Below, in pieces: positions 1-12,800 of a stretch of 64,000 nucleotides of DNA. The notes under the pieces are model-generated. The model searched no databases, had not been told where the DNA came from, and worked only from the letters and a program-made list of their open reading frames with translations. A program made the position numbers and the translations under genes. The stretch is taken from assembly GCF_030445035.2 (NCBI RefSeq), contig NC_080673.1:155864216-155928215 (forward strand), in the 5' to 3' direction. This DNA comes from Dasypus novemcinctus. Lineage: Eukaryota; Chordata; Mammalia; Cingulata; Dasypodidae. Each line of letters starts with the position of its first letter. The first letter of the stretch is position 1.

Positions 1-474
1 TGAAAGTTATTTATTCAGTCACTCTTTCATTTTTCTACACATAAACATCGAATTTCATATATATATATTCAATACATATATTTTTTTTTCCTGTTAATTA
101 CTGGAGCGAATGTTAAACTAATCCCATTTCTCAAGGAGTTTATGATCATGGTCAACCAGGAATGCCAAAAGAGTAGCACATAATTCATCCTAGGATTCCA
201 TTTTTGCATTTACCTCTCTGTTATTCTAATCAATTGTCCCATCCTCAGTTTAGATTCTATAATTCTTGGTTCCTCTACCACTGTTTTCGGTCCCTCAAAG
301 TACTTTCCTGCTCTCCTTAACTTCCATTCAGGAATCTAGTGTTCAGAGACAAGAAGATTTAGTGACCAGCTGTGGCCAGCAGTGTTCCTAATGTTAACCT
401 GCTTGGCTGGCGTATCTTTCTTTAAAAGTGGCTGATCTCTTTGCTAAAATGTGTTTTATAGAGTTTTTCACAAG
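1..474 (+). other. SGCB intron 1, no feature seen
   Basis: AT-rich unique-looking sequence. There is no CpG-rich block such as would mark the SGCB promoter or exon 1, so both are placed upstream of the window. Confidence 0.6.
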
Positions 475-491
475 TGTCTCCATAATCTTTT

Positions 492-765
492 TTTTTTTTC
501 CCCGCCCTTGTGGCTTGCTTGCTGTCTACTCTCTGTGTCCATTCACTGCACACTCTTCTGTGTTTTTACTTGTCTCCCTTTTTTGTTGGCATCACCTTTC
601 TGAGTTGGCTCTCTGCGGCATCTGCTAGCCAGGTAGCACTTGCGGGCTGGGCGGCGCTCTGCAACGTGCAGGCGAGCCTGCCTTCACAAGGAGGCCCCAG
701 AACACGAACCCAGGGCCTCCCATGTGGTATCCAGGAGCCCACTAATTGAGCCACAGCTGCTTCCC
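492..765 (-). mobile_element. DAS-type tRNA-derived SINE
   Basis: Reverse complement carries the tRNA-like head (GGGAAGCAGCTGTGGCTCAA, then a B-box-like segment GGGTTCG near 708) and an A/G-rich tail (T/C run at 492-505). The 17-bp target duplication TGTCTCCATAATCTTTT is perfect at 475-491 and 766-782. Lies in SGCB intron 1. The DAS family is an armadillo hallmark. Confidence 0.9.
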
Positions 766-782
766 TGTCTCCATAATCTTTT

Positions 783-1329
783 ACGTCTGGCTTTAGAATA
801 CTAAAATGTTCTAAATTACTGGCTGCCTCAAATCAAGGCTTTTTAGTAAATGTATTTTTTTGTGGTTTCATGATAAAATCATTGTCTAAAGTACAAACTT
901 AAGATCTCTTATACATTTAAACATTTTTTTGCATATGTTAATACTGTATACATTTTGTTAACTACTGGTAGAGAAGGAATTAATATGTGACAAGGAAGCC
1001 TGAATGGTTCAATACCCTTTCTATCCAGATCAGGTAAATCCATATAGAGTGTGTATCTGACTCTGAATCCTTGTCCCTTTCAAATTCGTAAGCTAAATTT
1101 CACCATGTGGCATAGGAAGCATATAATGAAACACCACACTCCTTGCCTTCACTTCTACCTCCTGAGATCGAGGCTTCTTCTTTAATTTTGGCACACCTCT
1201 GAGAAATAACATACAACTAGGCTGGTTATCTTGTATTTAATATAGCCAGGAGGATTTGTAAGTATATAATTTATATACAGGGAGAAACTGCAGGTAAAGA
1301 GAGTAGATCAAAAATTAATGGTTAGAAGC
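783..1329 (+). other. SGCB intron 1, nothing recognised
   Basis: AT-rich intronic sequence. No open frame of note, no repeat family I can name. Confidence 0.4.
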
Positions 1330-1475
1330 CAGTCTAGCATGGTGAAAAAAAAAGTGTGCTTGGGTGTTAACCAGGTATGGGTTCTAGTTCCAGCTCTGCC
1401 ACTTATTTTCTGGATTACTTTGGGCAAGTAAGCTAACCTCTCTGAACTTCGGTTTTTTATCCATCTTAGGAAACA
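1330..1475 (+). repeat. MIR SINE remnant
   Basis: Matches the MIR core by eye: CCAGCTCTGCCACTTATT, then GGGCAAGTAAGCTAACCTCTCTGAAC, the usual tRNA-derived ancient SINE pattern. It is diverged, with no target duplication visible. Confidence 0.75.
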
Positions 1476-2387
1476 ATTTTTTTCTTTTTTTTGGTTAAAG
1501 ATCTTTGCGTTTGAGATATTTGTCTCATTGCCTCAAACCATTCTCTCTCTGATTATCTACAACATCTATATTCTCTTTCAGAATCCACACTTCTCTTCTA
1601 GTTCTCTCACTCTTTTAGAAGCTAGTCTAAATGATCTCCTGCTTCTAGAGAATTCCATGCTCTCCTTCCTCTATTTCTTTTTACCTTCCTACCAAAACCC
1701 CGATTTCCACCTAATCGGAAGTATAATTGTTTTGCACAGATACATAAAAGATGTATTTGTATTTGTATTGACTACAAATCATTTGGTCATTTGGATATAG
1801 GCTTGTTTGATAAGTAAGAAATTGAAGGATTACAATGTCATTTTTTCCTTATGAAATGAATACTCATTACATGGGTGAACTTTACAAATTTTGTCCTTGC
1901 TATCTTTTATGTAGATCTACATTCAAACTCTGGCTAAGACTTTTAAGTTGCTCACCGGAATGGCTGTCACAAACTCATACTGTGTCTATATAAATTAGAA
2001 AAAAACACCCCTTCCTTAAGATATTTTGCAGCCTTTGGCTGGAAACCTATCCAATGCATGTACAACTCTAATGTCTGCAGTGTAAGTGTACCCTCTTAAA
2101 TGCTGCACCCTTATGCAGTGTACATCCCACACAACTGTATTCAGCAACTTGGTTTGGTTTTAAAAATCTGTTGAGTGGATTGAATCACCTTCTAAAGAGC
2201 TTTCCTCACTGCTTTGTGCAATTAAAAAACTTTTATCTGCCACATTGCTCACAAAGATTATTACTGTCTTTTTCCATTCTCTATAAGCCTTTAACCAGCC
2301 TGCTGCAACTGCCACCACTTTAAGATTCTGGTAGCTCTCACCATTCATTCTTGGCAGATGACTTTGCTCTTCTATCCCTAGGAAGAG
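1476..2387 (+). other. SGCB intron 1, nothing recognised
   Basis: Unique-looking AT-rich intron; no gene or repeat identified. Confidence 0.4.
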
Positions 2388-2823
2388 TGTTTTCATTTCC
2401 TAGGCAGCTCAAAGCAAATCCCATGAAATGGGTTGACTTAAACAATGGGGATTTATTAGCTTACAGTTTTGTGACTGGGAAAATGTCCAAATCAAAGCAA
2501 CTTCTGAAGACTGACTGCTGGTCATCCTTGGCTCCTCTCACATGAAAGCACATGGCAATGTCTACTGGTCTCACCCTTCTCTTAAAGGTTTCCTTGATTT
2601 CAACTTCTTGCTTCCATGGCTTTCTCTCTCTTCTGTCTGAATTTCATTCTCTTATAAAAGAAGCTAGTTATAAGATTAAAACCCATCCTGATTGAGATGG
2701 GTAACAGTTTAACTGAAGAAATTCATCAAAATGTCCTACTTAAAATACATTCACACCCACAGGAATGGATTAGATTTAAGAACATGCTTTTCTGGGGGGT
2801 ACATATGGCTTCAGACCATCACA
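2388..2823 (-). mobile_element. Solo LTR, MaLR/ERVL-like, antisense
   Basis: Begins TG and ends CA, with 5-bp flanks AAGAG and GAGAG (4 of 5 match). Read on the minus strand it has AATAAATCCCCATTG, a poly(A) signal near its 3' end, and CACCCACAGGAATGGATTA (plus-strand reading) near its 5' end. The same blocks occur in the LTRs at 38388-38886 and, in part, 35770-36325. No internal retroviral sequence adjoins it. Confidence 0.65.
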
Positions 2824-3270
2824 GAGAGGAAGGCTACTTTCTCTTGTGCCCACCCATTATACCCAGTTTTAAATGAAGCAGGGGTCTACTCTTTTAAGAC
2901 TATTATTTTTTCCAGTACTCTCTATTGCTTTCTTTCCCTCCCCCTGAAGGATATTGTCACCTACATTATCTTGCCGTACTCTGTGATCTTTGGTCTTTTC
3001 CCATTTGGCTTCTTTCCCTTTGCAATCACATACATGTCTTTCCCCAAATCCTTCCCCAAATTAGGGCAGCGAGGCAGTGGGGGGAGACTAAAGGAAAAAT
3101 CTCTCCCTTGAAAGTACTAATGCTTTAGATACAATCTTCTCAGTTTTTGTTTTGTTTTTGTTTTTGTTTTTTTTCCTTCTCAGCACTCCAAAATAGATGT
3201 GTACATGCTGGCACCTTTTTGGTACTGTCCATTTCCTACTTAGCAATTTGCTACTCAAAGTTCATCTTTG

Positions 3271-3702
3271 GCAGTGGACTTGGCCCAGTGGCTAGGCCGT
3301 CCGTCTACCACATGGGAGGTCCGCAGTTCAAACCCCGGGCCTCCTTGACCCGTGTGCAGCTGGCCCATGCGCAGAGCTGATGCGTGTAAGGAGTGCCATG
3401 CCACGCAGGGGAGCCCCAAGCGCAAAGGAGTGCACCCCATAAGGAGAGCCGCCCAGCACGGAAGAAAGTGCAACCTGCCTAAGAGTGGCGCCGCCCACAC
3501 GGAGAGCTGACACAACAAGATGACACAACGAAAAGAAACACAGATTCCATGACACAACGAAAAGAAACAGATTCCGTGCCGCTGACAACAACAGAAGTGG
3601 ACAAAGAAGATGCAGCAAATAGACACAGAGAACAGACAACCGGGATGGGGGGTGGGGGAAGGGGAGAGAAATAAATAAATAAATAAATCCTTTTTTAAAA
3701 AA
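3271..3702 (+). mobile_element. DAS-type SINE, full length
   Basis: tRNA-like head with A box TGGCCCAGTGG and B box GTTCAAACCCC, the GC-rich body (GAGTGCCATGCCACGCAGGG), an AACAGACAACCGGG block, and an (AAAT)n/A tail. Perfect 14-bp target duplication AAAGTTCATCTTTG at 3257-3270 and 3703-3716. The body has an internal tandem duplication of the ACACAACGAAAAGAAACA segment near 3524-3570. Confidence 0.95.
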
Positions 3703-3839
3703 AAAGTTCATCTTTGACAGTTACCGAGGCACTTTCTGACAAATCATGTTCAGCAACACTGCACATCCTTGGTTTTCATACCATTTGTTGTATTTCTCAT
3801 TTTCTAGTGTTCCTGCATATTTAACATTTCCCAAGACTA

Positions 3840-4665
3840 TGTCCTTGACTCCTCACAGTGAACCAATGCAGTCTCACAGCTTTAATTCACCTCTAAACTG
3901 AGGACTCTCTAATTTGTATCTCATAACCTAATATCCAGTCCAATACTTGCAGTTGCCCTTGGGGCAATTGGTTACTTCTCATTCAGTTCAAATGTAACGT
4001 GTGGAATCTTTTCCTCCCTTCATTCCCCTTATTTAACTAATCATTTAACAAACATAAGCTTGTGTTTTTTTTAACTGGGTTACAAATTCAGTTAGCTTTA
4101 TCCTTTTAATCTATCCTCTTTTCATTCGTGCAGTTGTTACCCTAGTTTAGGTCCTCATTACCTCAAACCTCTATTTCTACAACACCAATTATAACATCTT
4201 ACTGGTATTCCTCTTAACTATTTCTCCTGTGTATGTTCACACATTTAACACCTTGAAACATACTATTTATCTGCTCAAAAACCTCCAGTAACTCCCAATT
4301 GAGCAAAATGTAATAACTAGAATTTGTACCCTGCTATTCAAGAACTTGCACAACTTGGCCCTTTTTTTCCAACTTGATTCTCTCTGCATTGCCAGATCTG
4401 ATCCTCCTATACCTCCCTGTTCCCCTAATAATTCCAGGCCATCCTGTCTCTCCTCCCACTGAACTCAATAATGTGTATTATTTAGAGTATTGATTTCAGC
4501 ACCTTAACATACAGATTAATTTATTACACTGTTAACTATTTTAGGTGTACTAATCATACTTATAAGACCCTAGAAGATAGTCTGTCCTGTATTTGTTTGA
4601 ATTACTACTTATGGATTAATATTTCAGCATGAAGTGCTTAATAAGTACCTATTTGTTAAATGAGT
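3840..4665 (+). repeat. LINE-2 3' region remnant
   Basis: Carries L2-like blocks in order: CTGCTCAAAAACCTCCAGTA, a CTTGGCCC segment, then the 3' end AGTGCTTAATAAGTACCTAT before TGTTAAATGAG. Diverged and gapped; the 5' limit is uncertain. Confidence 0.55.
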
Positions 4666-4770
4666 TTTCTCACTTTTTAGGGCTCTGAGACGGGGCAGAA
4701 CCTATTTCAAGCCATTCCTTTTGGATTTAGTATGTACCAGCTTATTACCAAATGTGTCATTCAGCTTGGT

Positions 4771-5119
4771 CAGAGGCTCTCAAACATTTTGGTCTCATTC
4801 TCTTTAAATTCTTAAAAATTACTGCTACCAAAGAGCTTTTGTTTATATGTGTTATATTCATTGATATTTGCCATATTAGTTATTAAAACAGAAATTTTAA
4901 AATAGAAAATATACAAGCCCACATTCCATTAGCTGTAATGATGTCATCACACATGGTCATGAAGCCTCTGGAAAAGTCACTGTACATTCACGAGAGAATT
5001 AGAGTAAAAAGGCATACTGTCATAGTATTATTTTGAAAATATTTTTACTTTCCAGACTCCTGAAAGGGTCAGGGAACCCCCCTCCCAAAATGCCCAGCCC
5101 ACACTTTGAGAACTGCCAG
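4771..5119 (+). mobile_element. hAT-Charlie-type non-autonomous DNA transposon
   Basis: Imperfect terminal inverted repeats CAGAGGCTCTCAAAC at 4771 and TTTGAGAACTGCCAG ending at 5119, with internal CAAAGAGCTTTTGTTTATAT typical of the Charlie/MER class. The 8-bp target duplication has decayed beyond recognition. Confidence 0.75.
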
Positions 5120-5564
5120 TCTAAGACAATCTTAGCTTTAATCTACTAGAGTGATAAACAACAAAGTATGTCAACACTTCTAAATCCTTTTCATATAAAT
5201 GAAAAATATTTAACTAGATAGATTAATGAAAAATAAAAACAAGATTACCTACCGTAACATGTACATGACTACTCTGCCCAAAATAAGCTGTACACTTTGT
5301 TGACAGGACTATTGAAAGCAAAGAGGGAAAATAAGATACCAAAGAACCCCACAGAAGGTTCTTCTTTATTATTCTTCTTAGCACAGTAATGTCCATACTT
5401 GAAGCCTGCAACTCAGTGTAGCATGTAGTTTACATGACAGGCAACTTGTTAGTGGAAAATGTATCACTAATCAATTCTGCTTTCTTTAGTTGTGTATTTG
5501 CACTTAATAAATGCATGAAAAAGAGAAGGTATAGCTGTTTCATTGTGTTGCATTTCATTTTTAG

Positions 5565-5774
5565 CAAAGTTCCAATGGTCCTGTAAAGAAGTCTATGCGT
5601 GAGAAGGCTGTTGAGAGAAGAAATGTTAATAAAGAGCACAACAGTAACTTTAAAGCTGGATATATTCCAATTGATGAAGATCGTCTCCATAAAACGGGAT
5701 TGAGAGGGAGAAAGGGCAATTTAGCCATCTGTGTGATTATCCTCCTGTTTATCTTGGCTGTCATCAATTTAATT
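5565..5774 (+). CDS. SGCB: SGCB exon 2
   Basis: Encodes residues 12-81: the charged cytoplasmic segment (begins QSSNGPVKKSMREK) and the first two thirds of the membrane helix (NLAICVIILLFILAVINLI). The acceptor is a T-rich tract ending TTTTTAG before CAAAGT; the donor is GTGAGT at 5775. The open frame read from ATG at 5595 is internal: the true start codon is in exon 1, which is not in this window. Confidence 0.97.
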
Positions 5775-6835
5775 GTGAGTATATGGTACAGAATGTCTAT
5801 TTGTTAAATTACCATGGGGAATTTTTTAATCTGTTTTACAGTGGGTTTCATGGACTTTGTTTCTATGATTTCTTTCAGAACTGTCTTATTTTCTGCTTTC
5901 CTGTACATATATGTGCTTTATCTGTTACTGAGTTTTAATGATTATTTTATATGTAAGAAATCAAGAGTGCTAATATTTCCATGTATTACTTCATTTAGAA
6001 AAAAAATGTTCATGGATTCTTCCCTTACAGCTTGCTTTTAATAAGGGCAGAATCAATGCAATAGAAGAGACCTTTGGGAAACGGACTTGGCCCAGTGGTT
6101 GGGGCGTCCGTCTACCACATGGGAGGTCCGCGGTTCAGACCCTGAGCCTCCTTGACCCGTGTGGAGCTGGCCCATGCATAGTGCTGATGCGCGCAAGAAG
6201 TGCCGTGCCACGCAGGGGTGTCCCCCGCGTAGGGCAGCCCCACGCGCAAGGAGTGCGCCCGTAAGGAGAGCTGCCCAGCGCGAAGGAGGGAGCAGCCTGC
6301 CCAGGAATGGCGCCGCCCACACTTCCCGTGCCACTGATGACACAGAAGCAGACAAGGAAACAAGACGCAGCAAGTGGACACAGAGAACAGACAACCGGGA
6401 GAGGGGGGGGGGAATTAAATAAATAAATAAATCTTTAAAAAAAAAAAAAGAAGAGACCTTTGGCGGCGGACATAGCCCAGTGGTTAGGGCGCCCATCTAC
6501 CACATGGGAGGTCCATGGTTCAAACCCCGAGCCTCCTTGACCCATGTGCACTGCTGATGCGCGCAAGGAGTGCCATGCACACAAGGGTATCCCCTGCATA
6601 GGGGAGGCCCATGCGCAAGGAGTGCGCCACGTAAGGAGAGCCACTCAGCGCGAAAGAAAGTGCAGCCTGCCCAGGAATGGTGCCACACACACGGAGAGCT
6701 GACACAAGATGATGCAACAAAACGAAACAGATTCCTCTGCCACTGACAACAACAGAAGCGGACAAAGAAGATGCAGCAAATAGACACAGAAAACAGACAA
6801 CCAGGGTCGGAGGGGAAGGGGAGAGAAATAAATAA

Positions 6836-6898
<63 letters not shown>

Positions 6899-9800
6899 AA
6901 ATAGAAGAAACCTTTGCCAAGATGATGTTATTGCCTTCACCTTTCCTAAAAAATCTAATGCCTTTGAGGCATTTGAGGAATTTTTCCAGAATGCCAACTT
7001 TTGATCTTTCACATTCAGGATCAGGGTCAAACTGGAAACCTCCAGTGATGAGTTTTGAATTAAGGCCTCTGTGCTGGACAACCCGTGGTAGAATATGGTA
7101 GAAGGCGATCTTGAACATCAGGAGGAATGCCATGTGCAGTAATATGAGAAAAGCAGTGCTGGTTGGGTAGAAATCTGAATATAAAGAGCTGAAATGAAAA
7201 GGATTCTACCCCCACACACCCCAACATGCCTCATGTAACAATTCCACATTAACTACACAGTGCCCAGAGGCTCTTTATGGTGGACTAAGCAGTTTCCTCT
7301 TACGTGCTTCTTGGAACCCATTTGTAGGCAAAGGGAAAATACGCTTAGGTGTGTCTGTGTCTTCAACTGTGTGTGTCAAACCTAGGGGATAAAGCAGCAG
7401 GTGGTGCAGTACCAATCACTCTCTCTTTCTTCAGGCTTTTGTCAATTAATAGTTCATCATCTTAAAGCAGGAATTATGAACAAGTAATTGATTTGAAATC
7501 TGCAGATAGTGAAATAAATTATGTAGCTAGTGTTTTGCTTCTCCAGTGGGGGATACCTTTGCATCTTGGGTTCCTTCCTGGGGAGGGGGTGCATTGAAGA
7601 GAAGTGGTTGCAAAATGGAACCTGGGTATTTTAGTGTGTCTTCCTAGAATTCAAAGTCTCTCTTTCTAGAGGAGCCACATAGCTACTAATGCTTGGAATG
7701 GTAATGTGGTAGAATTATTAATCGAAGACTTATCATTTATATCTGAAGAATATCCTTATTTTGGGGTTTAATAAACTCCTTGTCAGATGGGTTAGCTATT
7801 AATCAAAATTGTCTTTTCTCAGAACTTGTACAGTAAATGTCTGCTGCTAAGATTTCCACTACTGATGCAAGAAAAAGAAGGTCCTCGTGCTTTCTGTTAG
7901 TCTGGTTGTGGCAGCCAAGATTGAATGTGGGAATACAGGAAATTCTAAAAACAAGAGGAAGGGAAAATAATTTTTGAAACTCAGAAATAAACTTGTAAAC
8001 AGATAAAAAAAGATCTCTTCTGAGGAAGGCTGATAAGCATTGACTTGCTGTACTTTAGGGAAATCTAGGCAACTACAAAACATTGCTTTAGTTTTCTCTT
8101 CAGTTAATGTAGCATTTTGGTTTGGTGAATGCACACTTTTTCTACCTGTACATATTTCTTGCATTTGTATGTTTCACTTCTTGGTTAAAGCTATATTAAA
8201 TTGAAAAAGTTTTGAAGGAAGTAGCCCTTTGCTTCTCTTGCTTTGCTTTAATAGTATATTCTCCACCTGTAAAAAAAAAATCTAAAACCTTTGTTTTCAT
8301 TCAGCTTGTCCTACATTAGCCTTGCCTTCTTTTTTTTTTAAAGATTTATTTTTATTTATTTCTCTCACCTCCTCCCTCTCCCCCCCCAGTTGTCTGTTTT
8401 CAGTGTCCGTTTGCTGCATGTTGTTCTTTTTGTTCTCTTCTGTTGTTGTTGGCGGCACGGGAATCTGTGTTTCTTTTTGTTGCATCATCTTGTTGTGTTG
8501 GCTATCCGTGTCGCTGGTGCCATTCTTAGGCAGGCTGCACTTTCTTTCACGCTGGACAGCTCTCCTTACAGGGCGCGGCATTCCTTGCGCGCATCAGCAC
8601 TGCGCATGGGCCAGCTGCACAAGGGTCAAGGAGGCCCAGGGTTTGAACCATGGACCTCCCATGTGGTAGACGGACGCCCTAACCACTGGGCCAAGTCCGC
8701 TTCCCTCCTTGCCTTCTTAGAGAGATTTTAAACTGCAACCCTTTGATGGCAGTTAATGATTTTATTTTGTGGTTCTAAGTCCCTAATGTCCAAGTCCAAA
8801 GGTTCTGATAGGCTAATTCACACTAAGGTGTTTAGGACCTCGTATATTACCTTTTCCAAATATATTTACTTTTTTTTTTAAAGAAGAGGAACATTTTAAT
8901 CCAGGATTGTGGCTATCAGAGGGTTAAATTTGAAACCTCTGGCATGTGTGTGGTTAGATATTTTCAGGGAGAGGGCCCTGGTATATCAGAGACTGATCAT
9001 GAACATGGTCTGCAGCATTTCTAAGGTGATTCCTCTTATTTTTAAGTTTTAATGCTCTCAAACCAGTTCTTTGTATTTTATGTACATTCAAAACATTTTT
9101 GTCTAATTTCTATTTAAATTATAAAGAGCTGATACTACACATTTTGTGGTATCTACTATTAATAGCTTTGCTAGGAGTACATGTCCTGAATGTTTTTTAT
9201 TTTATAAGTTTATTTTATTGGAGATTTCTGGGTTGAAGATAGCAGAATAAAGACATTTTTATCTCCTCCTCTAAAATCTCATCCCAAAGCAACCAGATCA
9301 AGAAACAGAAAAATCTTTGAAGAAACTAAGAGGCAACTGAAACCCTTAACCATAATAGATAAAGACAAAAAGAAGGAGGAGGAAAGACAAATAATTTATC
9401 AGAGATGAGAAAGTTTAGATCTAACTGCTTGTGTGTGTTAGGGAGGGGGTGCTGGGTGTATTGATGGAAGTGCCTTGCAGAATCCTGAAAAGCCTCCTAA
9501 TTTGGAGTACCAGTACCTTGGAAGGCAGGGGTGAGGCAGGAAATGGAAACAGAGCTTGTTTGAAAAATCTGAATAAAAAGCAGTAAGATCCCTAAACCTC
9601 TTTTTCCTTCTAGTCAGCAGTTAGGCAACTACCCACCCCATCCCCCCCCCACCCACCCACCCCACACACACACATAAAATGAGAGTTTTCTTCTCTGGTC
9701 ACACTGAACCACAGAGAATACTGCCTTAGGATATTGTACCGAGGAAGGTGGGATTCATACCAGAGCAGAGAAGTCTGAATATTGAGAAGTGAGACTCTCT

Positions 9801-12800
9801 TATCCCCTTCCTCCAGCTCAAGATATCTAGCAGCCAGGTCCCTCGTCCACAGACGAGAGAGAGGAGCTTTCTCTGGAGAAACTGAAGTATATAGAGAAGA
9901 CACCTGAAGATATTGACATTTGACAGGTCCCAGTGAAGCCATCTAATCTCCTTACAATATAGCCTGTCAGTCAAAAGCACTATCCCACCTAGACAGCTTT
10001 CTATGGACTGTTTACAGGCTCACTATTAAATATTAGCACTGAGTCAGGAATCAGTAGACTTTTGAGGAAAGCTACCTGAAATGATGAATGGTATAGACCA
10101 AAACACCCAGACCAGGGAGTATGTAGGAACATAGATGCAAGGAATTGCAAGAAAGGACAGAAAGCCTAAAAAAGCAAAACTAAAATCACCATCCTCAGAG
10201 AAATGAGAAGATATTGCATTCGTGAAACAGGAATAGCATGTCATTAAAGAGGAGCAATTAAAAAATAAAGCACTTATCTAAATATATATATATTTATTTC
10301 TATTTAGAAAGGGAGTGGGGGAAGGGAACAGAACATAAAGAAAAGGAAGCCTTCCAGAAAGTTCAAAAAATTAAAGAATCATTCAGGAGCTCTTAACATT
10401 CTGTTAATAGACATTTCAGAAAAAGAGAACAGAGAAAACACTGGAGAGAAAGTTATCAAATAAATCAAAGTTTCTTAGAACAGATTTTAAGTCCCACTTA
10501 GGGTCCAGCATAAAGACTTGCACCAAGGCCATTATTATGAAATTTTGAACAAACAAGACTAAAGAAAAAATCCTAAAATCTTCCAGAGGGGATAAAATGG
10601 TTTATTTTAAAGAATACAAAACCAGAGTGGCATTAGACTTTTCAAAAGCACTGCTGTAAACTGGAGGACAATAAAGCAATGGCCTTCAAAATTCACATAG
10701 AAGATAATTTCACATCTAGAACTATATACTAAGATAGTCTATCAATCAAAGGTGGAAGATTATAAAGAGATTTTTAATCCAGATTGGAGCAGGAAGATAG
10801 GGGTGCTAGAAGGATTTCCTAGGGGTGAAAAATAGAACTAGTGAATTATCTGAGAGGTTAGTCCTTATAGGACATTTTATTGAGAGAGATTTTGTAGAAA
10901 TGTTGGAAGGTTTGAGAAGATAATTTCATCAAACTTTCAAAAAAAAACCATAAGCAAATGAAAGACATATTAAACTCTGTCAGACAGAAAGTACAAAAAA
11001 GGAACTGTAGTATACTCTCTGGCTTAACAGTAACAACATTTACCTGGTTGTAATATTAGAAATACTGAACAGATAATTAACCAAAACTTGAGATTGGAGT
11101 TGGGGGAGAGAAAAGGAATAAATGAGCTAAAATTATCATCAGCCAAAATAGGAAATCAATATATGAAGCCTAAAATTGAGGAATGGGGGAGCAGATGTGG
11201 CTCAAGCAATAAGGCCTCTGCCTACCATATGGGAGGACCCAGGTTCAATCCCTGGGGCTTCCTGGTGAAAAAGAAGAGAAAGCATGCCTGCATGGCGAGC
11301 CAGTGCCTGCATGTCTAGTCAAGTGCCTGTGTAGTGAGCCAAACACCCATGTGGGCACACAAGTGCCCACGTGGCAAGCTGAGTGCCTGTGTGGTGAGCC
11401 GAGTGCCCATGCAAGTGCCTGCATAACAAGCCAGCTGCCCATACGACTATTTGCATGGTGAGCCAGTGTCCGCACAGCAAGCCAGTGCCTGCGTGGTGAA
11501 GCAAGTCCCTGCACAGCAAGCCAAGTGCTCACCTGGTGAGCCAGTGCCTGCACAAGTGAGTCACACAGCAAGATGGCGACGCAACGAAAAGAGAGATGAA
11601 GGGGAGAGTCACGGTGAAGTGCAGCAGAGATTAGGAACCGAGGTGGCATAATTGACAGGGAACCTCTCTTCACATCAAAGGTCCCCAGGATCGAATCCCG
11701 GTGAATCCTAGAGGAGAAAGACAAGAAGACAGAAAGAGAAATAGATATAGAAGATCACACAGCAAATGGACACAGACAAAAGGAAAACAAAAAACAAAAA
11801 ACCCCAGCAGGGTGGGGGAGGGGAAGAAAAAAATAAAAAGCTAAAATTGAGGAATGAAGAAAAATAGCAATATACACTTAATAGCTTAGTTTCCAGGCTG
11901 TTATGAGAAATACCACACACTGGGTTAGCTTAATGGTAGGAACTGATTGGCTCATGGTTTCAGAGGCTAGAAGGCTTTCCTCCTCCTAGGGTCAGCAGTA
12001 TCCTGGTTGACCAGCAATTTTGAGTTCCTTGTCTTTCCTGTCATACGGCAATAGTCTCTCCTTTTTCTTCTGGTTCCTATGATTTCCAGCTTCTAGCTCT
12101 TCCCCATGGCTTTCTCCTCATAAGGCCTCTGGTAACAGGATTAAGACCCATCCTGGTCCTGTTGGACACACCTTCATTAAAAATCACATCTTTAAAAGGT
12201 CCTATTTCCATTAGGTTCATACCCACAGGAATATGGGTTAAGATTGAGGACATTTTTTTTCTTTCCCTGGGATTTTTAAAATATGGAGATAAATTCTAGA
12301 CAAAATAGCTAAAATTGTTGAAAGTGGTTGTTCCAGCGGGACAAGATGTGTTGAGGTAGAAGAAATAAGAGACTACTTTGAAAAAATTATAGGCCTATTA
12401 GCACTTTTTAACTTCTATTAATTGCTGTTTATATATAATACCTTGATGAAGATAAAATTGGTTTATAGTAGAAAACTAGTTGATATGTCCATTTCACTGA
12501 AGAAATATTTTAGAAAGTCTTTAATCCTTTTGACTGTGATCTTTGCTATTTGTTTTTCAGTTATGCTAAGCATATGCTACCTATTAACAGTGGACTTATT
12601 TCTTATTTTCTTGTTTAGATAACTCTTGTTATCTGGGCTGTGATTCGCATTGGCCCAAATGGCTGTGACAGCATGGAGTTTCATGAGAGTGGTCTACTTC
12701 GATTTAAGCAAGTATCTGACATGGGAGTTATACATCCCCTTTATAAGAGCACGGTGGGAGGAAGGCGAAATGAAAATTTGGTCATCACTGGCAACAATCA

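Noticed and set aside
3290..3330. tRNA-like A and B boxes that might mark a tRNA gene
   Set aside because: The cloverleaf is not complete and the same head recurs in 14 SINE copies with target duplications.
1..5564. SGCB exon 1 inside the window
   Set aside because: No alanine-repeat coding stretch, CpG-rich block or suitable donor was found; intron 1 appears to extend beyond the left edge.
5814..6041. 75-codon frame just after SGCB exon 2
   Set aside because: Intronic, lies after a clear GTGAGT donor, and has no family resemblance.
6827..6902. (AAAT)n microsatellite as an independent feature
   Set aside because: It is the tail of the SINE at 6463-6902.
6053..7133. Overlapping open frames of 60-194 codons on both strands
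   Set aside because: They are translations of the two tandem DAS SINEs; the same protein-like strings recur at every SINE copy.
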